From J027 sp034437655 (lineage in GTDB: Bacteria > Chloroflexota > Anaerolineae > Aggregatilineales > J027), in contig DAOTTU010000044.1 in assembly GCA_034437655.1 (NCBI GenBank), positions 124,001 through 188,000 of the forward strand: DNA of 64,000 nucleotides, read 5' to 3'. Each line of letters starts with the position of its first letter. The first letter of the stretch is position 1. A program made the translations under genes and the position numbers. Below are positions 1 through 8,250 of the stretch, piece after piece. The notes under the pieces were generated by a model. It worked only from the letters and a program-made list of their open reading frames with translations. It was not told the origin of the DNA and searched no databases.

Positions 1-786
1 TTTGAAATCGGGTGACCGCCATTCTTGAATGAACAGGTTCAGCACGTCAATGCCGGCTGTGTCAAATGGGTACAGGATCATACGCGGGCCATAGGGGTTG
101 ATGCTCAGTGCCAGAACGCTGACCACAGTCACCAGCCCCAATTTACCGATAGCGGACCAGTCGAGGGCGTTTTCTTGTTGCAACACCCTGCCCATCATTT
201 CGCCAGCGATAAAACCAAACAAGAAGATAAACCCAATCGCGAAGCCCGCATGCAGGTTTACCCACAGCACCATCAACACTGGTAGTGCCCATAACCTGTC
301 AATCTGCCGATAGCGATACATATACAGCACATACAGCGTTACGGTGCCAAAGAAAAATGAAAACATCTGCGGTCGTGGTGACCAGAACACCGCCGCCGTT
401 GCAGCGCCAAGTACCAGCACAAACATGCGTGTGTAAACGGTGCCGCTTGATAAGCGAAATAGTAACACCATGCTTGCGGTTGCCAGAAATGCGGTGTATA
501 GTGCCAGCCCAACGGTTCCAGTTCCGGCAGGATCATCACCCCCCCCGGTGAGGCGATACATGCCGTAGAGAATAATCTGTGCGCCCCAACTGTGATTAAC
601 CCAGTTTTCGCCGTCACGAGTAAATGAGAAAATGTCTTCATTGAGGATCGCACCGTCTTCAAGGGTGGTTTCCCCGCTACGCAGGTGCCACCAGGTATCG
701 GTATCTACGGGAACCTGGATGGCCATAATAAACAGCAGGGTAAAGAGAATCCAGCGGGCAAGCCGTTCAATTGTAAACTGTTGCAA
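1..786 (-). CDS. Polytopic membrane protein, 3' end missing (runs off left edge)
   Basis: An open frame of 262 codons runs to the window edge without a stop, so only the N-terminal part is visible. I start it at the TTG at 786-784, because an AGGAG lies about 8 bases ahead and no ATG fits. After a first hydrophobic segment comes a periplasm-side block with the motifs DTDTWWHLRSG, FSFTRDG and WVNHSWGAQ. This block is recurrent in large uncharacterised bacterial membrane proteins that resemble GT-C glycosyltransferases. Several more hydrophobic segments follow. The function is not known; a role in lipid-linked sugar or envelope polymer handling is only an analogy. It is divergent from the gene at 935, with 148 bases between them. 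Confidence 0.75.
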   Translation of the reverse strand, partial: MQQFTIERLARWILFTLLFIMAIQVPVDTDTWWHLRSGETTLEDGAILNEDIFSFTRDGENWVNHSWGAQIILYGMYRLTGGGDDPAGTGTVGLALYTAFLATASMVLLFRLSSGTVYTRMFVLVLGAATAAVFWSPRPQMFSFFFGTVTLYVLYMYRYRQIDRLWALPVLMVLWVNLHAGFAIGFIFLFGFIAGEMMGRVLQQENALDWSAIGKLGLVTVVSVLALSINPYGPRMILYPFDTAGIDVLNLFIQEWRSPDFK

Positions 787-934
787 GTCTGGCTCCTGTA
801 TGTTCCGCGAGCGACTTTGACGCCTAACATCGCTCTATGCTACTGTATTTCACTAGAATGTGCATTGAGGCTTGTAAATTTATAGTCTTGCAAGCACAAT
901 TCGACAAATTTCTGACAATTTTCGGAGGAATAGA

Positions 935-1633
935 ATGGCTGAAGCGACAATGCCAACCTGGCGTGCTGCGCTGACGAACCGTGACCATGATCTGTACGCA
1001 GTGGCCTGGACGTTATTTTCGAGAACGTTTTCACCCGACCTCGTCGACGAACGCGCTGGTGAGCAAAAAGATGCAGCAATCGATTTGATACTGGAAGTTA
1101 TTCAGGATGAAGACTTGCAGGATCAAACCAGTCTGGGCAACGGACGCGCTCCTGTGAATGCGGTCTACATGATTCAGAAGTGGGAGGTTAAGGAACATAT
1201 CTCAGCATTGTTGGCTATACTGGAGCAAACCACCAGCAGCCAAACCATCTATAGACCAACTATCGACGCTATTGTTAGTTTTGACGCAGACGCAATTGAC
1301 CCGGTGCTGGAATGGGTCGAAGTTGAAGAAGAAATGCGGCCTGAAGCTGCTGAAATCTTGAGCAGGCTTGAGGTTGAGGACGACGAGCGCCCATATAACA
1401 TGATCCTCTCCTGGATGGAGCCCGATGAGTTCAACTTGATTGAGTTTGCTGAATATCTGATTGATTTGAACCCAGAACGTGCTGTAACCGACCTACGAAC
1501 CCTGGCTGCAAATAGTGAGTTCGAAAAGGAAGAACGCAGCACATTCCGGGATCTAGCTAAAGGCGCCCGTAAAATAGCAAAACAGCGCCAGAAAGAAGCA
1601 AAAGCCGCCGAAGCTGACAGCGACAACGAGTAA
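935..1633 (+). CDS. Hypothetical HEAT-like alpha-helical protein
   Basis: A 232-residue soluble protein with no signal peptide or membrane segment. It reads as successive amphipathic helix pairs of the HEAT/adaptin kind (for example AAIDLILEVIQDEDL, YNMILSWMEPDEFNLIEF) and ends in a Lys/Ala/Glu-rich tail. The start is well supported: GGAGG at 924-928 sits six bases before the ATG. It is a single gene facing the membrane-protein operon end to end, with about 40 bases between the stops and no obvious terminator. A TTGACG at about 812 with a poor -10 may be its promoter. I do not recognise the family. A scaffold or regulatory role is inferred only from the helical-repeat look. Confidence 0.75.
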   Translation: MAEATMPTWRAALTNRDHDLYAVAWTLFSRTFSPDLVDERAGEQKDAAIDLILEVIQDEDLQDQTSLGNGRAPVNAVYMIQKWEVKEHISALLAILEQTTSSQTIYRPTIDAIVSFDADAIDPVLEWVEVEEEMRPEAAEILSRLEVEDDERPYNMILSWMEPDEFNLIEFAEYLIDLNPERAVTDLRTLAANSEFEKEERSTFRDLAKGARKIAKQRQKEAKAAEADSDNE

Positions 1634-1674
1634 CCAGGAACACGCCCTGCTCTTGACTTGCCTGACCGCCATCG

Positions 1675-3999
1675 CTAAGCATCATTTGTCCCCAGAAGTC
1701 CTGTGGCAATTAGCGAGACGATAATAAACAGGCTAAGCAATGTGATCACCGCAGCCGCAGCCGCACCCGGTGGTGTATACTGCAAGGTTATCTCGGTATT
1801 GCCAGCGGGTACAGCGATTGCCATAAACGCTAGATTTGCCTGATGAATCTGGACAATCTCGCCATCTACGCGCGCCTGCCACCCCGGGTAGTAAGTCGTA
1901 GCAAGTACCAGGTAGCCAGCCGTTTCAGTTGTAACACTATACTGACGCTCAGTTGAGGTGTCACTCAAAATGCGTACTGTTGAAACATTAGGTGTTGGGG
2001 TTGTGGTGGTAAGGTCATCAGTTGTCAACAAAATGACGGTCTGCTCTGGATTCCATGTCGGGTCGCGCAGGGCATCTTTAGCAGCAGTGGTACTTTCTAC
2101 TGCGAGAGCGGCAGGCACAACCCAAACGGTGTCGGCTGGGGCAGGGGCAAGCGCAATAGTCTCGGTGCGCCCCACGTTCCATCCTTCAGGAAGGATAGTA
2201 CCGTACGTTTGCGTCACCCCAGCAGCACGGAGCAGCGAACCGGCTTCCGGCCCGGCTTCCTCAATCAAGTCGATGTACTGACGATGAACACCAACCTGTA
2301 ATGGATCAAAGTTGTTGAGCAAGGGCACGCGGTCTAACATATTGATGTTGGGTAACAACGACGTACGGACGTTGGTCCAGCGGTCAGTGGCAACGCGATA
2401 ATCAGCCAGATCAAAATAAGTGTCAAATTTCACCTCTTCTTCATAGTTAGACCACCAGTATAAGCGCTCACGTGGTGTGCTGATGCTAAACTCTCGGCTG
2501 TAAAAATCATCCGGGGCGGTGGGGTTTAAGCCGGCCCCAGCCCATGCCAGGTCAGCCGCTACGAAGATTAAAACCGCCATCTGCCAGAGTGCAGTTGATT
2601 GTGCGGGCGTGGCTGATGGCTTGCGTAGTGTGAGGATAGCTGCCCCGAAAATCCAACAGCCCACTGCAATCATAGCAGTGCCCATTGTCTGTATCAGGTC
2701 CGCGTTTGGTGCATCATTGCCAGTTGTGACGATGGCAGCCAGTGAAACAAATGCGCCCCCCGCCCCGGCCGCTGCCCCTAGCCTTGTCCAGAACAACGCA
2801 CGTTTGCTTTGACTCCAATAATGAACGCCAATGCCAGCGAGAATCGATAACCCAAATGCTGGCCACAACAACCAGCGCACAGGCTCGCGGAAATTGTCAA
2901 AGGTTGGTATATAGTCGTACAGGAAACGATAAACGGGACCGAAACGCCCAAGAGCCAACACAAACCCGACAATGCTGATAAAAACCCAGAGTGGGACTGA
3001 TCGAAAAACACGGTGATGTGTCAATAGCGTGCGCCACTTGAACCAGCCATAAATTGCAAAGGCGACTGAAATAAGTGGTAGAACCCCAATATAATTGGCA
3101 TCTTCAAAGTAAACACCACGCTCAGGGGTCAGGTAAGAACCATCTACCGGACTACCGAAAAAATTTGGCATGAAAAGACCGATTATCCGTGCTGGCGCAT
3201 AAGAAAAATTGGTGAGCGTTTCAAAACTGACGCCACCAGACCGTTGTGATTCTAGCAAGAACTGTGCTGTCAAATATAGTTGCCACGCCGCCAGCCCTGC
3301 ACCAAGCAGCAAGCCACTCGCTGCCAGCACCAGTAGTTCTAATCGCTGCAATAGCCCGGATTTGCGCATTTGCCAGATGACATACCACAGCGCGAAGATG
3401 CCCAGTGCAAGCAGACCATACCATGTTGATTGTGCGTGCCCTGCCAGTAATTGCAATCCACTGAACAAGCCCAGCAAACCGATACTGCTATAGGTACGCT
3501 TGGTAAAAAGCATTGATAACGCCCAGAACAGCCACGGAATCCACGCAATACTTTGTGCCGTTGGGAAAGACCCCAGGCGCCCGATGGTATACGTGCCGAG
3601 CGCAAAACATAACATGCTCACCCCACGCCCAAGCGGTGACATGTCCAGTTGGCCTGCAAATTTCCACATACCAAATCCGGCCCACAGCACATGCAACAGC
3701 GCCACAAGGCTCATGGTGTATGCCTCGGGTAGTATCAGGTGTAGCCAGTTGGGAGGGTAGAGAATTGCGCTTTGATAATTCGCCAGCAACGGTGTGCCTG
3801 CACCATTGTAAGGGTTCCAGTAGGGAATCCGTCCGCTGCTAATTTCTTCGAACGCAAACCACCGCCACGGATAGAATTGAAGGGACGGTAACCCCCAGAA
3901 CAGCGTGTTCCCCAGCAACAAGTCGTGAAACAGGACAACGATTGCACCTAATAAAATGCCAAACGGTACCCAGTGTCGTATATTCTGCCGTGTACTCAT
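1675..3999 (-). CDS. YfhO-like large polytopic membrane protein
   Basis: 774 residues with about a dozen hydrophobic segments in the first 480 residues, a long extracytoplasmic region of beta character, and a last membrane segment near the C-terminus. The N-terminal loop with YWNPYNGAGTP and YPPNWL is typical of YfhO-like proteins (GT-C fold, lipid-linked sugar or teichoic-acid glycosylation in Firmicutes). The C-terminal part has the LVLATTYYPGWQARVDG pattern also common in that family. Its ATG overlaps the stop of the upstream gene as ATGA at 3996-3999, so translational coupling is likely. It is the last gene of a three-gene operon. The sugar substrate cannot be read from sequence. Confidence 0.85.
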   Translation of the reverse strand: MSTRQNIRHWVPFGILLGAIVVLFHDLLLGNTLFWGLPSLQFYPWRWFAFEEISSGRIPYWNPYNGAGTPLLANYQSAILYPPNWLHLILPEAYTMSLVALLHVLWAGFGMWKFAGQLDMSPLGRGVSMLCFALGTYTIGRLGSFPTAQSIAWIPWLFWALSMLFTKRTYSSIGLLGLFSGLQLLAGHAQSTWYGLLALGIFALWYVIWQMRKSGLLQRLELLVLAASGLLLGAGLAAWQLYLTAQFLLESQRSGGVSFETLTNFSYAPARIIGLFMPNFFGSPVDGSYLTPERGVYFEDANYIGVLPLISVAFAIYGWFKWRTLLTHHRVFRSVPLWVFISIVGFVLALGRFGPVYRFLYDYIPTFDNFREPVRWLLWPAFGLSILAGIGVHYWSQSKRALFWTRLGAAAGAGGAFVSLAAIVTTGNDAPNADLIQTMGTAMIAVGCWIFGAAILTLRKPSATPAQSTALWQMAVLIFVAADLAWAGAGLNPTAPDDFYSREFSISTPRERLYWWSNYEEEVKFDTYFDLADYRVATDRWTNVRTSLLPNINMLDRVPLLNNFDPLQVGVHRQYIDLIEEAGPEAGSLLRAAGVTQTYGTILPEGWNVGRTETIALAPAPADTVWVVPAALAVESTTAAKDALRDPTWNPEQTVILLTTDDLTTTTPTPNVSTVRILSDTSTERQYSVTTETAGYLVLATTYYPGWQARVDGEIVQIHQANLAFMAIAVPAGNTEITLQYTPPGAAAAAVITLLSLFIIVSLIATGLLGTNDA

Positions 4000-5648
4000 T
4001 GTGGTGGCACCTCAAAAATCTGATAACCATTGTGATCATAGATGAGGCGAACTGATGCCATCCATGCGGGCGCGGTATCGACGGTGGTGTGGTTTCCCAG
4101 TTCGCGTTCAGTCTGCCCATAGAAAATATAATCCACGCTTGCTAGCAGTTGTTGTTGTTCGGGTTGAGGCATCTCATCACTGAAGAAATCTTCTGTTTGG
4201 CGTTGTTTCGTATCGGAATCAATGGTTTCAGGGCCATGGCCAATATAGACCTGAATGTTGTGACGAGCAGCCAGCACGTTGCCGATGCTGCGTGTGCTGA
4301 GGACGATAGCATCTTCATTTGCATACAGTGCTAGCCAATCCATCGCAGTGATTTCAGCTTGTGGGCGAAACAAGGGCCGTTCAGGCGAAATTGCTGTGAA
4401 GCTACTGCCGACAATAAACAGAAACGCGGTCATTACGGCAGGTAACAACCATAGTGTTCGTAGTAACCGCCATCGACGCAGATAGGATTGGCCGGGAAAG
4501 CGTGCAACGACCAGGCTAAGCCCTGTGACCGCCAAAATGGACAGCGGAACGATGACGCCTTCAGCCATACGGCGTTGCACATTGATAGGTAAATAGACCA
4601 AAAATGGTACAATGCACACCCAACCGATAAGTAGTAGTGTCTGCGGTTGCTGTCGGTAGCGCCAACGCCAGCCAACGCCAACCAACACCAGCGGGATAAA
4701 CAGGCTATAAGCCACGATATAATGTAACGGGTGTGGGGACGGAAGGAAATTCTGTGCTGACCAGCTTACAAATGTATCATTCAGACTAAAAAGCGCAAGA
4801 AAATAGAAAAATAGGGGCCATGTCATCACCACGGCAATGCTCACACGTTGTACCAGTGTCCATGGGAATTGCCGAGTTCGTAGCCATACCATCGCGCCCC
4901 AGGCAATGACGACGCAATAGATAATTGCGAGGTAAAACGCCACGCCAAGTCCTACAACTAGCCAACTGAGCCCGGCCAAAGCTGCCCACCGCCATGCTTG
5001 CCCAATTGGCTTATTTAGAGACTGAAACAGGCACCAGAAGCCAAAAAGCAAGGCAGCACGCGCCAGTGCAATATGTGGTAAGCCCAGTAACACCAAAAAC
5101 CCAAACCCCTCGGGGATATGAAAATCGGGGGGTAAGTTACCAAGCCATTCACTTTGACCACTGAGAACGAACAACCACCCCCAACCACCGCCAAGCGTGG
5201 CCAGCACCACTGCCAGAAATCGCTCAATCATTGTTGAGAGAAAAGTGCTGCTGAACACGTAAATTGCGATGATGAGGACAGTATTTGCGAGCAGACGGAA
5301 TATGTGAAAAGCAACAATCATGGCAGAAAAACGTGTGGTAGGGTCTTGTTCATCAATGAGTAGTCGGATGAGGTGGCCGCTGGCAATGTACGGCAGGTAC
5401 AACAGCGGTGCAGACTGGTGTGTTGTGTTGGGGGTATAGAACAGATGAAATTGCCAGTACCCCTCTACACCCAGACGAGTTTTGCCCAGGTAAGCGTTGC
5501 CGTCTTCAATCCCAAAGAGAAACCCATTAAAAATCCACTGCTCCCCGGCTTGCTGCTGTGCAATCAGGTAGGGGATGCTCGTCAAAACCAGCAACAGTAT
5601 GATATACAGGCTTAGTGTCTGCCATTCACGTCTGGAAATCATCATCAC
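3996..5648 (-). CDS. Polytopic membrane protein, paralogue of the next gene
   Basis: 550 residues and about 12 hydrophobic segments. The first extracytoplasmic loop (WIFNGFLFGIEDGNAYLGK) aligns by eye with the same place in the upstream gene at 5660-7357 (WTFMGILANPQDGATYFAK). Both continue with a YTP/HTP block and a GHL/GHI motif, so the two look like diverged paralogues. The middle gene of the operon, it lies 11 bases after the upstream stop and overlaps the downstream start by 4 bases. The family is uncharacterised; a GT-C-like envelope glycosyltransferase is the most reasonable guess. No catalytic residue can be assigned with confidence. Confidence 0.8.
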   Translation of the reverse strand: MMMISRREWQTLSLYIILLLVLTSIPYLIAQQQAGEQWIFNGFLFGIEDGNAYLGKTRLGVEGYWQFHLFYTPNTTHQSAPLLYLPYIASGHLIRLLIDEQDPTTRFSAMIVAFHIFRLLANTVLIIAIYVFSSTFLSTMIERFLAVVLATLGGGWGWLFVLSGQSEWLGNLPPDFHIPEGFGFLVLLGLPHIALARAALLFGFWCLFQSLNKPIGQAWRWAALAGLSWLVVGLGVAFYLAIIYCVVIAWGAMVWLRTRQFPWTLVQRVSIAVVMTWPLFFYFLALFSLNDTFVSWSAQNFLPSPHPLHYIVAYSLFIPLVLVGVGWRWRYRQQPQTLLLIGWVCIVPFLVYLPINVQRRMAEGVIVPLSILAVTGLSLVVARFPGQSYLRRWRLLRTLWLLPAVMTAFLFIVGSSFTAISPERPLFRPQAEITAMDWLALYANEDAIVLSTRSIGNVLAARHNIQVYIGHGPETIDSDTKQRQTEDFFSDEMPQPEQQQLLASVDYIFYGQTERELGNHTTVDTAPAWMASVRLIYDHNGYQIFEVPPQ

Positions 5649-5659
5649 TAAAAAGAGCG

Positions 5660-7357
5660 CTATCGTAATTCGCGTAATGTATAAAGCGTGATGTCACCGA
5701 ACACCTGGATAGCGGCGTCGTTATCTATATCAGCCGTTAGTGTTGTGATGCAGCGTTGAAGCTCTGGGGGAATATCGTTGTGTGTATCGTCTTCATTGTC
5801 TTCGAGAAGGATATGTGCATAGTCAATTTCGCGCGGACCGATGACCAGATATGAGACTGTGAAGTCACCTTGCACAACCGCGTTGCAGTCTTGCCCACTG
5901 AAGAAGTTCTCAGACCAGGCTTCGAGTTCAGCGGCTGGAACCGTTTCAAAGGGGTGCGCATAAAAAGGGCGCAGCGGGGTTTGGGCAGGAATCCAAATAC
6001 TCGTTTCTGGTGATGCCAGCACGACTTCATTTTCTGAGCCAAATTCATTCAACCAGTCGAACAGGTCACTATATTCTTGTTCAAGCAAGATCGCACCATC
6101 GCCACCACTTTCTTCGTCAACAAGCGTGCCAAACAGCGGAACACTAATGACCAATAGGTTGCTGGGTAACATGGCAATGAAAACCGCTGCCAACATGACC
6201 TGTCGCCATCGTGCTTGTAGGTGTTCGAACCAGTAATCTTCCAGTGAGCGCACTGCAAAGTAAATTACCGGAATAATGAACCCGATAAAGAAACGCCGTT
6301 GTAAATCAGTTGGTATGTAAATGGCAATGAGATTGATAATTAACCACAAGAGCATGAACTGGTCGCCATCCCGAACAAAACGCCGTATTGCATGGTAAAT
6401 GCCCGGTGTTGCGACGGCAAGCAACAACCCAAAACTAATGATGGTTAGGAGGATATTGGGTGACGGAATGATATTTTGCCCGTTAAAGTCTGAAAAAGTC
6501 TCATTGGTTTGCAGCACCATAAAATAGTAGACGGCCACTGGTAATGCAGGTAACACAAGCATTGAGGTCCAGCGGATTTCGTGCCAGGGGATTTCGCGGC
6601 GCGTATAGCCACTCACCCCCACAAATAGAAACAGGGCACCGCCGATCCCAATGAGTGCGGGCGGTTGTATCAACGCCAGAATGACCGAGTATAACAAAAC
6701 CAACGAACCGCCATTTTCAACGGTGGGCGCTTGTGAATAGCCGGGACGAAACACCATCAGGTAAATTCCTGTCAATAATGCCAAAAGCCCTATGCTGAGT
6801 GGGAAATGTGGGTTGGCGTAGGCAGCATATAGGGGGAAGGCTTCTGGAATACCTAAATCTGGTGGGAGTTGATCGGTACTGACAACAAATGGTGAGAATA
6901 GCCACCCTAACCCACTACCAACGGATGATAGCAGAAAAAAAAGGCGGCGTGGGCGTTGCCGTTGCCAAACATGAGCCCCGAGGCGATACAGCGCTGTAAA
7001 CATGAAAAACGATGCGGCTATCCGGGCGAGGTGAAAGATAATAAACGGAGAAAACCCAAACACACGTGCGATGTGCCCCAGGAATAAGTAAAACAGAAAA
7101 AAACCGGCTGGTTCATGTTCACTCGGGGTATGCTGTAGTTCATATAGCCAGGCGCCGCCCATCCCTTCGCGAATCTTGGCAAAATAAGTCGCACCATCCT
7201 GCGGGTTAGCCAGAATACCCATGAACGTCCAGTCATTGTTGGTGAACAAGACTGCCAGTGCATAGGGGATGAGTGTTAGCGTGACCAAGACACCAGCCCA
7301 CAGCGCTACCCAGCGCCACTCTTGTTGGGATACATCCGGGGTGAGTGAAAATCTCAT
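5660..7357 (-). CDS. Polytopic membrane protein, first gene of the operon
   Basis: 565 residues with about 12 hydrophobic segments and a soluble C-terminal region of roughly 130 residues (acidic, with EDNEDDTHND). It shares the N-terminal loop pattern with the following gene: an NDWTFMGILANPQDG block, then HTPSEHEPAGF. It starts with ATG at 7357; a weak AAGG lies about 10 bases upstream. It diverges from the zinc-ribbon gene at 7498 across a 140-base gap that must hold both promoters. As head of the operon it probably sets expression of all three membrane proteins. Function is unknown; the family resembles integral-membrane GT-C enzymes in length and topology only. Confidence 0.8.
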   Translation of the reverse strand: MRFSLTPDVSQQEWRWVALWAGVLVTLTLIPYALAVLFTNNDWTFMGILANPQDGATYFAKIREGMGGAWLYELQHTPSEHEPAGFFLFYLFLGHIARVFGFSPFIIFHLARIAASFFMFTALYRLGAHVWQRQRPRRLFFLLSSVGSGLGWLFSPFVVSTDQLPPDLGIPEAFPLYAAYANPHFPLSIGLLALLTGIYLMVFRPGYSQAPTVENGGSLVLLYSVILALIQPPALIGIGGALFLFVGVSGYTRREIPWHEIRWTSMLVLPALPVAVYYFMVLQTNETFSDFNGQNIIPSPNILLTIISFGLLLAVATPGIYHAIRRFVRDGDQFMLLWLIINLIAIYIPTDLQRRFFIGFIIPVIYFAVRSLEDYWFEHLQARWRQVMLAAVFIAMLPSNLLVISVPLFGTLVDEESGGDGAILLEQEYSDLFDWLNEFGSENEVVLASPETSIWIPAQTPLRPFYAHPFETVPAAELEAWSENFFSGQDCNAVVQGDFTVSYLVIGPREIDYAHILLEDNEDDTHNDIPPELQRCITTLTADIDNDAAIQVFGDITLYTLRELR

Positions 7358-7434
7358 GCAGTCAACCTTCTGTTGTTTGGACGCCTAACACGTTCTCGAT
7401 TATAGCCTGTTTGTGCAGACATGCACGCAGTCCG

Positions 7435-7463
7435 TTTATCGTGGATAACTGCTATAGTATAAT
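7435..7463 (+). promoter_or_regulatory. Candidate promoter of the zinc-ribbon gene
   Basis: A perfect -10 TATAAT lies at 7458-7463, 34 bases before the ATG at 7498. A poor -35 (TTTATC, 7435-7440) is 17 bases further upstream. The -10 is convincing; the -35 is not. Confidence 0.4.
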
Positions 7464-7497
7464 AGCCACAGAAACGGACAAAAATCGGATAAATTTC

Positions 7498-8202
7498 ATG
7501 TCAGATGCACTAAATACATTGTTTAAGGTTCAAACCTACGAACTTCAGATTGATGAAACCCGGCAGCGGCTCGATGAAATTGAAGCAGCGCTTGCTCATG
7601 ATGAAGAGCTTCAGCAGGCACAACAGGCCTTTGAAATAGCTCAGGCAACTGTACAACAACACCGTGCTGAGGTAAATAACCTCGAATTGGAGTTGAGTAC
7701 GCTTCGCGAAAAAATTGAAACTGTAAACCAGATGCTCTACGATGGGTCTATTAAGAACCCTAAAGAGCTTCAAGAACGCCAGCAAGAAGTAGAATCACTG
7801 TCCAGACGCCAGGAAATGCTGGAATACGAACTTAGAGAAGCACAGACAGCATTACAACAAGCCACTGCCACTTTTGACGATGCAGAGGTGAAGCTGTCAG
7901 AAGCGTCTGCAAAGCGTGAGGCTGACAACGCTGCGCTGGTAGAAGAACGGGCTGAACTGGATAAAATGCTAAAACAGACCCTGCGCCAGCGCAAAGCGAT
8001 TGTTGGGGATGTGCCGAAGCCAATGATGAAACAGTTCCGATCTTTACGTAAGAAAAAAGGACAAGCGATCGCGCCTTTGAACGGCAATGCTTGCGGGGTT
8101 TGTAATATTGAACAGCCAAGCTCTGAGGTGCGTCGTATTCAAGATGGTGACGATATTGTGCAGTGTGTTGGGTGTGGTCGTATCATCATCGCATACATTT
8201 AA
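7498..8202 (+). CDS. Coiled-coil protein with C4-type zinc ribbon
   Basis: 234 residues from the ATG at 7498. An in-frame extension back to 7345 would cross the promoter and is not used. The first about 170 residues are a long heptad-rich coiled coil with many E, Q, R and A. The C-terminus holds CGVC and CVGC, about 27 residues apart, forming a zinc ribbon. This is the layout of the widespread C4-type zinc-ribbon family (PF02591). Its members are small bacterial proteins often found beside Nif3-like genes and are proposed to bind nucleic acid or proteins. Here the next gene, 48 bases downstream, is a NACHT protein. The biochemical role is unknown; the family assignment is secure. Confidence 0.9.
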   Translation: MSDALNTLFKVQTYELQIDETRQRLDEIEAALAHDEELQQAQQAFEIAQATVQQHRAEVNNLELELSTLREKIETVNQMLYDGSIKNPKELQERQQEVESLSRRQEMLEYELREAQTALQQATATFDDAEVKLSEASAKREADNAALVEERAELDKMLKQTLRQRKAIVGDVPKPMMKQFRSLRKKKGQAIAPLNGNACGVCNIEQPSSEVRRIQDGDDIVQCVGCGRIIIAYI

Positions 8203-8250
8203 AACAACAATCCCCTCTATTGGTTGAGCCTACACAGGAGCTGTAATGCT